In this document: in pieces, positions 10,692-23,400 of the stretch
Numbering within the stretch: the first letter of the stretch is position 1
How the letters are laid out: every line of letters begins with the position of its first letter
NCBI GenBank assembly: GCA_009760855.2
Contig: WPIO01000204.1
Span: 268,501 to 332,500, forward strand
Length of the DNA: 64,000 bases
Origin: Cristatella mucedo
Lineage: Eukaryota > Bryozoa > Phylactolaemata > Cristatellidae
Direction: 5' to 3'
The notes under the pieces: model-generated
Databases searched by the model: none
Told to the model about the DNA's origin: nothing
The model's input: only the letters and a program-made list of their open reading frames with translations
Position numbers and translations under genes: made by a program

Positions 10692-10973
10692 CATATATTT
10701 TCTTACGCAACGACAACGAATCTCCTACTGCCGACTATAGCTCATCCTTTGCAGCGGTTCTAAGCTGCTACTTCCATGCTACTCACTACCTCAACTGCTC
10801 TCCTGACTCTGCTATGCTTCCCAATTTGTCTTTGTTGTGTGAGACAGAGTCTGTTGGCTACCGAATGCGTACCAAAAGCCGGTTAGGCTGTGAGTTCCCT
10901 ATACATAACTTTCCTGCATAACACCCACGTGGTCTTTATGACTTTTTGGAGTTACAGACAGAGATACATTACA
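10692..10973 (+). mobile_element. LINE B 3'-terminal fragment in array
   Basis: This matches the final ~280 bp of LINE B: TTCTTACGCAACGAC, CTGCCGACTATAGC, CATGCTACTCACTACCTCAA, GTCTGTTGGCTACCGAATGC and GGTCTTTATGACTTTTTGGA. The tail is GAGATACATTACAT. Array sequence is contiguous across the site in other units. The copy begins near the same base as the minus-strand copy at 5.1 kb. Confidence 0.92.
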
Positions 10974-12542
10974 TATGCAATGTTGCATCCCTTTGTTTGC
11001 TCCTGATCCAACGGCGCTGCAAAAGAATGTCTGGCAACGGCTTGTTATTTCACGATGCTTCCTTTGGAGAAAATGTCAACGATCTGCAAAAACATTGCTT
11101 TTTCTGAGCGTGCGGTAATAAAAGTATGATTGTTAAAAAAAAATTTGACAATCAAGTGAACCAAGTTTATCTTGCTTGTTCTGCAAGCAGATTTTTACTG
11201 ATATCTAGTAGGGAGGCAAATTTTAGTTTTTGAATTCATTTTCCTCTGGCAAGTGCCGTCTCAAAACTGTTTCTGTAATTACAGCTTTGCGGCTTTCGCA
11301 CATGTGGGGTATGCTGGCTCTTAGGAACTTCTGTTTAGCTGCAGTCAGCTTTGAATGTGCATGCTAGTTTTCACCTGGGCATATAGCAAAAGGATTAAAC
11401 CTTCTGGCTAAGGAATATCAGGTAGCTGTTGCTATCAAAATGGCTAAAGGTCTTTCGTACTGTGGCGGCATGCATGACTGATCATTGCTATTTGGACTAC
11501 ACCACATTAATTGCTGCGACTGAGATTTGTAATGCCTGGTCTATTTCCTAAATGCTTCTGCAGCCGATAGGCATTGTGCCAACTTGCAATGACCTCAACT
11601 GTGGCTTTCTCAGTACTTTGGAACTGGGAAGACTCTGAAAACTCATTGTGACTGCTTCCATGAAGCTAGAATGAACTTGTGTAAGCCATTCAAAACTGCA
11701 TCTGCTTTTACTATGGGTAGCTGCTCATGGTATACAAAAAAGTTAGAGTGACCCTGAAAAGTTGGTAGTGCTTTTTCGCCTTAGTTTAGGTTCCTGTAAA
11801 CCAGTAGTGAATCGCTATTCTTTTAGATTGCTTGGGCCGTAGCACGTCTAAATCTTTTTAGATATGCTGTCGACTGTGCATGTAGGCAATATGAAGTAAG
11901 CTGCGTTGCTGATATATAAATTCTGACCAGTGCACTCTGGTTTCTGCCTGGTAACTGTTACCTAATGTGCTTACCTGTTGCAGCTGCTTCCAGTAGAACA
12001 GATGGCTCCTCTGGTTATGCCCGAAGCTATTCCTGCTGAAAGTTTATTTCCGTGCCAGATTGCATAACCAACGGTTTTTGCAGCTTGTGTGGTAGAGATG
12101 GCTTGTGAAGCTTACCTTACTGTGGTCCTATCCGTACGTTCTTTAGAAGTAAGTTACTTCCCTAGCGAATTCAGGTAGTAAACTGGCAATCACTTTTGTG
12201 TGCCAGCGTGTTTTCAATGATTTTTGGCTGACTGCTTTCGCGTGTCTCCACTGAAGGTGGGTGATTCCTGAACAATTAAACCTAATTGTTCTGCTTATTA
12301 GTAGAAGGAATTTCTTATTGTATGTCCACAGTCTATAATTATTACCATTGCAGCTGCTAACTACAATATTGACCAATATGCCTTGCTTGCCCAGTCGCTT
12401 CTACCTGCAATAAGACTACGAATTGATTTGCACAGCCTGCTGTGGTTTTTTGAGAACGAGTATCACCCTGCACGATGTGGTCTCTGTGGATACAGCCAGC
12501 ATGAATGGCAGATTCTGGTTCGACCTTATAATGCATCTTCAG

Positions 12543-12796
12543 CTCCAGGAGTGCACTTGCTAAATTGTGCGACTCACAGCGATTGATATCAGCACTTATT
12601 TTCTTTCTTTTATGGACAGCTTGCCATATAAGATGTCAGCAAGACTGGTGAATGCTGGTAATAATGGGTCTCCAGCTGCAAGATTGCACTTGCTAAATTG
12701 TAAGACTCTCAGCGATTGATGTCAGCACGTATTTATCTTTTATGAACAGCGTGCCATGTAAGATGTCAGCAAGACTGGTGACTGCTGGTAAAATGC
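12543..12796 (+). repeat. 127 bp direct duplication within array unit 2
   Basis: Two consecutive copies start at 12,543 and 12,670. Both run CTCCAG, GCACTTGCTAAATTGT, CAGCGATTGAT, GTCAGCAAGACTGGTG. They are more alike than different array units are, so the duplication is recent relative to the array. Other units have this segment once. Confidence 0.9.
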
Positions 12797-13509
12797 ATCG
12801 ACACTGCATTGTTTGTTCATCCTATCAGATAATACTTTTATCAAAGTACTGGTGTCGAGCTCTTGCAACTGTTAATCCTGTAGGTAGAAAAAAGTCTGTA
12901 CGTGATTTTTGTAGCCTTGTCGTAACATATCCATTACGGATTTTTCCGAATCAGTCTCTGCTGGATATTTTGCTGCGTTTACAGTTTTGTAAATCCATCT
13001 CTGCTGCATAGTTGTAAAATACAAAAATAGAGATTGAGTTGTTGAAGGAGATCATATAAAAGCAGGAACGAAAAAACGTTTTCCATAATTTAAAAAAATA
13101 CAAGTCAGGCATTACCTTGTAGTCAGTTGAGGTAAGTCCAAGTATTAGGTGGCAATTACGTCTGGAACTATTGGCCTCTAGAGAATATGTTGTTGAATTA
13201 AAGAACAAATAAATGACTTAAGTTCAATTAGTTAATGGTACCCTGTCTATTCCTAATTAAAAGTAATTTGCATTGGTAACTTTAAGCGGCTAAGCAATCA
13301 ACTTACCTCAAACAGCGTTTACATAATAATGTTGCTTGAGAGGTAGCACGTTTGCCTTTCCTTGTGGTGTTCCAGTTCAGCAGTATGTTACAGAAAGCCT
13401 ATTGGCCAGCCTCTGGTCAGCTAGTTTTGATATTTTTAATCACTCTAAAATTCAATTTTAATATGCGTTCAAATATCCTTAATACGAGAAGCAAAATACT
13501 TGAAATTAT

Positions 13510-15716
13510 GCCATCTACCGTGGCTAAAACGTCTGCACCTGCAAGATCAAGCAACCCGTAGCATTGGAGCCATCAGCGATGACTGTGTCCCAGCTCAACT
13601 ACAGGTGCTGCTACATGCAATGCTATATTACATCAACTTGTTTTGCCTGTCCACCGTGGCCGGAAGTAGAAAGACTAGCAAAAACTTTTTTAATCACCGT
13701 GCAACCTCTGTTGCAAAAGTCAAGTGCATTGAAACAGACCGAGTATTCTGACGGCAACATCAAATCTATAACGGTTTACACAAGTTTTGGTAAACAAGGG
13801 AGACTAGTTTATCTTGCTGGTTCTGCCGATTGATTATTGCTCCAGTCCAGTAAAGTGGAAAATTCCTGCTTTGATAGACCTGTATTGTGAAAATCGATGT
13901 TGCAACACTTATTTTGTTATTATAGTGGTAGTTCTTCTGGCATGACTGAAGGTTCTGAATATACGTTTTGTATGTTTCCATAAACCTTAATTGAACTTGA
14001 ATTCCCCTAATAACATTGCACCTGCTAGTACAACTGGTTGCTGGTCATTGTACACTAAAAAGTGTAAGGGATCCAAAAAAAGTTGGTCCTGCTTTTCTGG
14101 CTTACTTTAGATTCCTGCGTACCAGTTGTCGATAACTATTTTCACAAATATTTTTGTGCCTTAGCATGTTTCAATCTTTCTAAATATCCTGTAGAATCTG
14201 ACAGAAAGCAGCTACAACTAAGTAGCCATGCTAATCCCCTCTAGCGAATGCACTCAGGCCGATTACGGGTAACGGTTCTATGATTTGTCCACCTACAATA
14301 GCTGTTTCTTGTAGTACCGGCAGGTCTTTCGGTTAAGCACTCAGCTATGGTTGCAGCCAGCTATTTCAACCAACGAAATAGCAACACCAACTGTGTTTGC
14401 AGCCTGCATGGTAGATATTGCATATTTAGCTTACCTTTATGTGCTCCTTTCAGTCCCTATTTATGGTGGTTACTTCCTGAGCGACTTCAGATTGCAATCT
14501 TTCCATCAGTTTTCTGAACCAACTTTTTTTAATTACGTTCAGCTGTCTGATTTTGTATCCATCCACTTTTGGTGATGCTTAAAAATGTGTACAGGTTTTT
14601 CTGCTTACTACCTGCAGCAATATTTCATTGTGCTCGCACAGTCTATAGTTATTCTCGTCACTGTGGTTGCTTAGAAAACGGAGTAGCTTGAGTCGCTTGT
14701 CCCGATACGTCTGACGTTGATAAGACTGTCAAATGACACATAGCCTGCTGTGTAGTGTTCGGAGAGTGATTTGGACCGGCATTCAATTATCTCTGTAAAT
14801 AGAGCCAGATTGGCTGGTTGATTGAGGTTACAACCTTTAATGCGGTGTGTGCATTAAGATTGCAGTTGCTAGTTTTACCACTCTCAGTGGTAGCCGTAAG
14901 CTATTATTTTATTGCTTTTTTGACCTGTTTGCAACGAACGAAGCCTGTTGGACCGGTTTCGGCTGGTCGATTCAGTCAAAACTATTATTTTTCTATCGTA
15001 GTAGGCACGGCTATTTCTTAAGTAGCAGTGATTCAGTTCTCCTAACCGATAATCCTGGACGTAGCCACAAGTCTTTCGCATGTATTTTTTTGTATCGTCA
15101 TAACCTAGCATTTCTTTGCCATAGCTCGTTAGCCTAGGCGATAGTTAGCCATTGGATACTTTGCTGCCTTTAGAATGTGCTTAATTATTCTCGTGCACAA
15201 AGTCGTAAATCACCAGAATAGAGGTAAGGTTTTCTAACTAGGGTAAACCAAAAGCAGAGAACAAACGTTGTTCCAAATTCATCGCTTTAATTATCTGAAA
15301 GTCAGGGAGGGCCATTACATTAGCCCGGATTGCATTCGAAAGTTATGAAAAAAATTAAGCCATAAACTATCGGTCTCAAGAGGATATGTGCTTAATTTGA
15401 ATATCAGCTAATCGAATCTAGTTGAAATGGTTGTAGTTGCACTAACAGTCTTTATTATGAAGTAATGTGAATTGGGGATCTTATTCACTAAAAAAATCTG
15501 ATCTAAAAGTGAACGTCAGAAATTTTAAATGGTAATGAGCTTTGATAGGTATCGTGTTCGGCATTTACCTTTGTGTTGCAATATTGCAATTGCCTACAGC
15601 AACCCAATTGGATAATAAATGGTAAACTGGTTTTATATTGATTCAGTTTCAGGATGGTTGAGTTCAATACTAATTTTAAGGTCCGTAATACGTAAAAGCG
15701 AAGACTTCTGATCACA
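13510..15716 (+). repeat. Array unit 3 (internal deletion)
   Basis: The unit starts at GCCATCTACCGTGGC. Landmarks include CTCAACTACAGGTGCTGCTA (13,595), CTCAGCTATGGTTGCAGCCA (14,341) and TTAGCCTAGGCGATAG (15,130). About 350 bp are missing near 13,930, where TTCTTCTGGCATGACTG passes straight into a piece that normally lies further right. That explains the 2.2 kb length. No inserted element is recognised. Confidence 0.9.
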
Positions 15717-17008
15717 CCATCTACCACGGCTCAAGCTACAAAGTGTGCACCGGCGAGATCAAGTGACCCACAGCACTGGAGCACCCAGGTGTGACCGTGT
15801 CCCGGCTCGCCTACAGTAGCTGCTATCTGAATTGCTGCATCACCTTGTTTTGCCCAATCATCGTGGCTACAACTATAATGACTGGCAATGGTTTATTATT
15901 CGAAAGAATTCACTTTGCAGGAAATGTTAACTACCTGCAAACTCATTGAGGAAGCTGAGGGCGGTATGTCTTATGAATAATTATCTTTAAAAGGCATTTA
16001 GTAAACAAGTGAGCGAAGTAGATGTTGCTTTAAGTGGGCACTGGTTATAGCTGTTGTCCAGAAAGGTGGAGCATTCTTTCCTTTTCTATGATGTTTGCGT
16101 ACAGAAAGCGCTATCCCAAAATATTTCTTTCAGTAAAGTGTTGCTGCTGCCGGTGTGACTGGTACTTGTTAGCTGGCTGGTAAGAGACTCATTTTAGCTG
16201 CTGCCAGTAAGAATGAGTCTAATTTGATCACACTTGAAATCAGAAAAAATCAATCATACCATCTTTCTACCCAGTCCCCCCCCGTGCTCTTGCCAATAGA
16301 TTTAAAAACTGTCTCTCGTACTTTGCCAGCCTCAACGAGTAATCCTTGTTCTTTACACTGAGCTACTTAAAATGTTAGCAGAAAAATTGATCGTGGTTCC
16401 TCTCTTTAATAACTCTAACTGTTTCTGCAGTCATTTGGCATGGTGGATGATTGTATTGACCTCAAATATATCCTCTAAAATAGTTTAGAATCTAACGGCT
16501 CTGAATAGCCAATTTTGCTGCTTCTATAACGCTAGAATCAACATGCGTTATCTAGGTAACGTTGCATCCGCCAGGACAACTGGTAGCGGTTAAATGCACA
16601 CTAGTAAGTTAGAGAAATAAAAATGCTCCTCCTAGTACTAGTTTTACATAGCTGTTACTGGTTCAGCGACTTCATCTAGTAAACCTTTCACCAGTTCTGT
16701 GCACCACCTAATTTAAATGACGTTGCATGTGTGGTTATGCATCAAAGCACTTTAGGTGATGCCTAAAAATGAAGACATTTTTTCTACTTCTTATTGGGTG
16801 CGATTATGCACAGTACTTGCTCAGTCCGTAATAATATTCCTCAACGTAGCTGCTAAGAAATCGGAGTAGCGTGCCTTGCTCACCAAATTTCTTGTGACGG
16901 TGATAAGACTACCAACTGACTCAAATACATACATAGCCTGCTGTGGGGTTTAAAACAGAGAGAGAGGGAGAGAGAAAGAGAGAGAGAGAGAAATAGAGAG
17001 AGAGAAAT

Positions 17009-17039
<31 letters not shown>

Positions 17040-17054
17040 CACAAAGAGAGACAC

Positions 17055-17101
<47 letters not shown>

Positions 17102-17112
17102 GACAGAGAGAG

Positions 17113-17185
<73 letters not shown>

Positions 17186-17892
17186 GACAGAGAGAGACAG
17201 AGAGAGAGAGAGAGAGGGAGAGACACAGAGGGAGATTTTCACCATGCATGAAATGCTAGTGGATAATTATAGCATGACTGGTAGATCCTTGTTTGACATT
17301 TTAATGCGGTTTCTGCATCAAGATTTCACTTGCTAGTCATTACCACTATCTGTGGTAGCCCTCAGTTCTAACTTTCTTGGATTTCTGGCCTGCTTGCCCT
17401 GTACAATGGCAGGTAGGTTGGTGCCTGCTGGTCAAACGCATCGAAAACTGCATAACTCTTTTGAACCTGTAGACAAAGGTTTTTCAAATTACTTGTGATT
17501 GAGTGGTCCTAACTGTTATTGCTATAGATAGCTATAAGCCTTTCGTGTAACTTTGTTGCCGTATATATCTCGGTTATTTAAAGATCAGTTTGTCGACTCC
17601 AGTTGAAAGAGTTAGTGCTGTCCTGACCTGAATAGGAAGTGATTTGCATTAGTAGGATGAACCACTAGAATAAATTGACCACAAGTCAGTGTGTTAACGT
17701 TTGCATGGTAATGAGGATCAATAGGCAGCATGTTCGCCTTTTAGTGTGTTGCTACAATATGGCAGAGTCCTACAGCAAGTGTATTGAACAATAGCTGATA
17801 TATTAATTTTAATATTGTTCAGCTTTTATAAAGTTGTGTGCAATACGAGTTCAAGCTTTCGGTAATACGTGAAGCAAAAGACTGCTAATTAT
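15717..17892 (+). repeat. Array unit 4 (GA expansion, internal deletion)
   Basis: The unit starts at ACCATCTACCACGGC. It carries a GA microsatellite at 16,957-17,235 and lacks perhaps 450 bp near 16,640-16,670, where the CTGCTTACTTTAG and CTCAGCTATGGCTGC segments should be. Landmarks after the GA tract are intact: CATGCATGAAATGCT (17,242) and GGTTAGTGCTGTCCTGACC-like text near 17,607. Confidence 0.88.
16957..17235 (+). repeat. (GA)n microsatellite, interrupted
   Basis: About 280 bp of GA dinucleotides with scattered ACA, AAA and GGG interruptions (AGAGACAGAGAG, AGAGAAATAGAG). It sits exactly where other units carry a short GAGAGAGG or GAGAG motif before TTTCACCCTGCATGAA (for example 19,522; 36,738; 41,545). 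Minus-strand frames through it encode Ser/Leu/Val/Cys repeats and are artefacts of the dinucleotide. Confidence 0.98.
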
Positions 17893-20456
17893 GCAATCTA
17901 CCAAGGCTCAAGCTTCAAAGTCCTTTCCTTCGAGATCAAGCAACCCATAGCACTGGAGCCATCAGATATGATCGTTTCCCAGCTCCCTTGCAGGTACTGC
18001 TATATGTAATGTTACCTGTACTTGCTTCTCCCACCCACCATGGCTAAAACAAGATTGACTGGCAAAGGCTTGTTATTCGAACATGCTTTCTCGGCAGGAA
18101 CTGTCGAGTGCCTGCAAGCAATTGAGTTATCTGAGGATGGTATATCAAAAGCATACTTGTTACAAGCAAGTTTTCGAAATGAGTAAGCAAAGTTTACCTT
18201 GCTTTCTTTTAGCCCACCGATTGTCGCTGCTCACATGTCAGGAAAAGTTTTCTCTTTTTTATACGACTCACCTCAAGCAAGCCACATCTGAACCACATTT
18301 TGGTCATTATGGTGTTGCTGTTGCCGGCATAACTGGTATATGTAGTCTATCTACTCCAATTAAGCTGCAGCAAGCAAGAATGCGATTGTTTTTAATAACT
18401 GCTTCATCTTAATTTAACTGCTTCATCTGGAGGAAATGTTACTGCCCACTGACTTAGCGATACCAAGTGGATATTGCCGATTAGTTTGGGTACGGTCTTT
18501 CGTACCGTGTAGCCCTTCGTGAGTAATCTTTGCTGCTTAGACCAGCCACTTACTTGTTGCCGGCAAGCCTTATAATGCTTTTTCTTTAGAATAACTTTCT
18601 CTGCCACTATTTGGTGTGGTACCGGCTTATAATGACATCAACTATATCTTCTGCAGTAGTTTAGAGTCTGATTTCTGTGAACACTTGTTTTAGCTGCTTC
18701 CATTAAGCTAGAATAGCTTGCTTTACCTATAAGCGTTGCATCTTCAGGTAAAACTGGTAGCTGTGCACTGTTGGCTACCTAATTGGAAGGATAAAGAATT
18801 TTACTCGTGCTTTTTCTGCTTACTTTAGATTTTTCGTCAGTCATTATCCTTATAAGTGACGCACCTTAGTATGTCTCAAAGTTCCTTGATTTACAGCCGA
18901 GTCTTTCTCTATGCCTGCAGCAAGGACTTAGCTGGCGAGCTGATATATCCACCATCGTCATTGAAGTCTGGTTACTTCCAGTAAACTGTTGCCTGATGTG
19001 CTCAACTGCCCTTTTCTGCTTGGAGTAGAACCGATGGCTCCTTTTGCTAAGACCTCAGCTATGGCTGCTGCTAGTAGATTTTACCAGCGAGATTGTAACA
19101 CCAATGGTGGTTGCAACCTGAGGTGGTTCCATGAGGTAAATATGGCTTGTTTAGCTTTTTCTATGGTTCTCCTTTCAGTGCGACCTATATATGCTTATTT
19201 CTTTCCTAGTGATCTCTGATAGTTAGCTTTCCATCAGTTTTGCTTACCAAAATTTCGAATGAGTTGCACTGTCTACTTTTACATTAATCCACTGCGAGTG
19301 ATGCATAAAAATGATTATCTGCTTTTTATGCATACCACCTGCAGCTATTCTTAAAGGTACTTGCACAATCTACAAGAATATTTATGGCTGTTGCTGCTGG
19401 GAAATTGAAGTAGCAAGCTTAGAGTAGTAGTAAGCGTAGTCGTTAGCATAGCGGCATGCGTGCTCCATTGCTTCTGACGGTGATAGAACTAAAACAGACT
19501 TCCATAGCCTATTGCGTTGTATCCGAGAGAGTTCCACCTTGCATATCCAGCTCTTTGTGGATAATGCTACAACTTCCTGTGAACTTTAGTTCGACCGTCC
19601 AAGGCAGCTTATGCGTCAACATTAAACTTGCTTGTTGGTATGACTCTTAGATGACCCAGTCAGCACTTACTTTCTTGCTTTTCCGGCCTGCCTGATATGT
19701 AAGATGCAGACTAGACTAGTACCTGCTAATCCAGCGCATAAAAACACGGCATGCTTTTTCTAACCACCGGACACCGCTCTGTTATAAAGTACTTATGATT
19801 GAGTGCTCCTAACTCTCAATACTTTGGGTAGCCGTGAGTCTTTCGAATGATTTTTAACAGCTTCGTCGTGACGTAGCAATCACAATCTTGACTTTTTAGC
19901 CAAAGTAGGATATTCATTGGTCTCTAGACGGCGTTAAATATATTATTTATTTGTAGTCGTAAAACACGAAATTGAGGTAAGGTTTTACATGGTGGGTGCA
20001 CACAAGGCAGATAACTAAAGGTGCTGAAACAGCATCATTTTAATGTTGGCAGGTCAAGAAGCGCATGGCAGTATTTAGGAGCAAGTTAGAGGGTCTTGAA
20101 CCTACAAGCAAAAATATCTATATAATACATTATTAATTTAAATGACACCTTCGGCTCTAGTTAAAAAGGTTTTGTGTTACACTGGCCATCCAAAATAAGA
20201 AACAACGGACACTACTAGGATGAAGTACCAGAATAAAGTGACCTAGATGTTGGTGTCGCAACTTCCAGATAGTATTGAGGCTTGACAGGCAGAACGATCG
20301 CCTTTGAGTATGGTGCTGCAATGTGGCACTTGCCTACAGTGAGCCTATTGGCCAAGAAGTGGTATACTGGTGTCAATACTTATTGCAATTGAGAAAGTTT
20401 GTGTGATATACAAGTTCTAATGAAGGTAATACCTGCAACTAAAGACTTGTGATCAT
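17893..20456 (+). repeat. Array unit 5 (complete, no insertion)
   Basis: This is the cleanest full unit, about 2.56 kb between landmarks, with no recognised insertion. It holds in order GCAATCTACCAAGGC (17,893), AGCAAGAATGCGATTG (18,373), GACATCAACTATATCTTCTG (18,632), ACCTATAAGCGTTGCATC (18,725), GACCTCAGCTATGGCTGCTG (19,047), GTTGCAACCTGAGGTGG (19,108), AAAACACGGCATGC (19,740), TTTTTAGCCAAAGTAGGATA (19,893) and GTGTTACACTGGCCATCC (20,173). It is a good reference for aligning the others. Confidence 0.93.
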
Positions 20457-23400
20457 GATAACAACTGTGACTCAAGCTACAAAGGGTGCACCTGCAAGAT
20501 CATGTGACTGACAGTACTAGAGCCATCAGGTATGATCAAATCCCAGCTCACCTACAGGTGCTAATATATGCAATGTGACATCAACTCCTTTCGCCAACCT
20601 AATGTGGCTATAAGTAGAATGACTGCGAACGGCTTATTATTTGACCACACTTGCTTTGCAATCCTGCAAACGCTTAGTGTGCTGAGGGTGGTACATCAAA
20701 GGTGTACTTGTAGCAGTTAAGTTTGCATAATGAGTGAGTAAAATGAATCTTGCTTTCATTCTTTCCGCTGATTGCTGCTACCGAAAACTAAAGTAAAATA
20801 TTCGCGTTTTGAAATCAATTTTACCCTAAGCAATCCACGTTTCAACAATATTTATTCGTTACGGTGTTGCTGTTAACTGCATGACTGGTGGTTGCAGTTT
20901 GGCTATCCACTCTGTTTCAGCTGCTGCAAGCAAGAATGGGCCGGCTCGTAATAACTGTGGCGTCTGGAAGAAAATATGATTTCCTGCGGACTAAGCGATG
21001 CCATTGCTGAATAGTTTGCACGTGGTCTTTCGTCCATTTTCCAAATGCATGAAGGATCTTAGTTATTTTGACCAACCCACTCAATGATTGCTAGCCAGTT
21101 TTATCACGATTCCTCTGTTTAACGACTGTCTCTGCAGCCAATTGGTGTGACGCTTGCTTGTAAAAGCCTCCAGTATATCTTTTGCAATGGATAAGAGTCT
21201 GATTGCTCTAAAAACCTATTACGGCTGGTTCAATAAACCTAAGATTAGCAGATTAGCATAAGTTATTTATATAACACACCTCCAGCCAGTACACCTGGTG
21301 GTTGCTTACGGTAAATTACCAAGTGAGAGGAATAACGACAAGTTGGTCGTAATTATTTGTTTAGCTTTCTTTATAGTCATATTCATGCAGACCTGTAGTC
21401 GATAGCTGTTCCTACAAGTTGCTTTTGCCATAGCACATTTGCCAAGCACAATCTAGGCTTTCACTTCTATGCGGATGACACTCACTTGTACCTTTGCTTT
21501 GATCCCTCCAAGCCTTCGAGCACCTCAAATTCTCTAAACTTACATGCTGCATGCATTGATGACATCCGCACATGGATGGCAGCAAATTTTCTTAAACTAA
21601 ACGAATGATGACGATGACAACGATGACAAAACGAACTTACTAGTTATGGGCAAACCTAGTGTGATTCAGAAATTGGAAATGCTGACGCTCAAAATTGGCA
21701 CTGCCAGCATATCTCCTGTGGAATCAGCTAGAAATCTAGGTGTCATATTCCAAAGTGACCTCCCATTAGACGACCATATCAGCTCCACAGTCAAATCTGC
21801 CTACTTTCAGCTTCATAACATTGCTAGAATTCGGGCATGCTTAGATAAGGTTACCGCGTCCTAGTTGGTCAATGCATTCGTGGAATCCCGTCTTGACTAC
21901 TGCAACTCACTGCTTACTGGCCTACCAGCATGTGCGATCAGACGATTGCAGCTGGTGCAAAACTTGGCAGCTAGGCTTGTCTGTTGTGAGCTTCGCAGTT
22001 GCCACATTACTCCACTCTCGACGACCTGCACTGGCTGTCAGTCAAGCAACGGATCGGCTTCAAGGTTTTGTCGCTCACTTCTAGGTCCCTTCATTCTATG
22101 GCTCCAGCCTATCTCTTAGATATACTACCACATCAGGCCTAGCATCGTACCACCCGCTTTTCAGAATCCAACAGTCTAGAAATACCTCGTACAAATCTTA
22201 AATTCTTTGGAGACCGTGCATTTAGTGGTTATGCTCCCAAAGCCTGGAACTCTCTCCCAACTTGTGTCAGAAAATCCCCTGACCTGACCACATTTAAAAG
22301 GAACTTAAAAACACCTATTTAGGACAGCATTTAGGGGGTCCCTGTAATTCGTCCATGATGTGCTTATGCGTGCTGACACTGTGCATGATCCCACTAACCA
22401 CATTTGCATGCTGACCCTGTGCATGTCACCCCTAACCATTTTATTCTTTTTCTTTGTTTTTAATGCATGATTTTAATTACCATTCATTTGCATTTCGCTT
22501 TGCAGCAAATGTAAAGCGCCTATAAAGAGACTAAACTCTCTGAGGGTGCTTTATAAAGTGCATTATTATTGTTATTATTATTATTATTCTTTAGCTTACC
22601 TACGGGGCTGCTTTTAGTTCGACATTTCCATGATGGCTTCTCGGTTAGCCACTTCGCATAGTAAACGTGTTGTATCACTTTTGTGTACTAACTTTTTTTA
22701 ATAATGCTGCACAGTGCTGTTATGCATCAAACCACTCAGGTTATGCCTACAAATGAATAACTGATTTTTCTGCTACCTACCTTTAGTAATTTTCTCTTGT
22801 GCTTGAGCAGTGTATAGTCATATTAATTTATGTGGCTGCTGAGAAATTGTAGTAGCCTGCCTCGGTTACCCAATTGCTTGTGACACGATTAGACTGCCAA
22901 CTGACTTGCTCGGCTTGCTGTTTTTGTTGAGAAAGACTTTCAACCTACATGAAATGCCATCAGTAATACTGCCAGCAAGGCTGACCGATTCTTGTTCAAT
23001 CTACTAATACGGTTTCTGCTCCAAGATTGCACTCGCTAGTATTTGCCAATCTCAGTCGTAGGGCTCAGCTTCAGTTTTCATGCTTTCTGACCTTCCTGCA
23101 GTGTAAGATGCCTGCTAGAGTTAGTTTTTCTAGTCAAACCCATCAAATACTACATTTTTCAGACCAGTAGAAAAGACCTTTTTTTAAAGTACTTGAGATT
23201 GAGTGCTCTTAATTAGTATTTCTGTAGTTAGCCATAAGTCAATCGTTTGATTTTGCACATGTATACATGAACAGCTAGAACATAACATAAGAATACAACA
23301 ACTAATCGGCTCCAGTTAAAAATGTTAATATAGCATTGACCATTATGAATATGATGTAATTTGCATTAGTAGGTTGAAGCAATACCTTAAAGCGACCTTA

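Larger units (their letters stand above)
10584..13509 (+). repeat. Array unit 2 (LINE B insertion, local duplication)
   Basis: The unit starts at GCCATCTACCATGGC and is nearly complete. A LINE B 3' fragment is inserted at 10,692-10,973, splitting CACCTACAGGT from ATGCAATGTTGCATC. Further landmarks are GGCATTGTGCCAACTTGCAA (11,570), GCATGCCTGC-like TGTGCATGTAGG (11,876) and TTCCAGTAGAACAGATGGCT (11,988). A 127 bp direct duplication lies at 12,543-12,796. Net length without the insertion and the duplicate is about 2.5 kb. Confidence 0.9.

Noticed and set aside
16880-17249. Three overlapping ~100-120 codon minus-strand frames rich in Ser and Leu
   Set aside because: They are translations of the GA microsatellite in three frames and carry no real coding signal.
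18989-19219. A conserved small protein encoded in each array unit (similar frames near 18,989, 24,755, 36,319 and 41,187 share a DGGC-containing phrase)
   Set aside because: The shared phrase follows DNA similarity of the repeat. The surrounding shared sequence has in-frame stops (for example AGATAGTTAAC), the starts differ, and frames shift between units.
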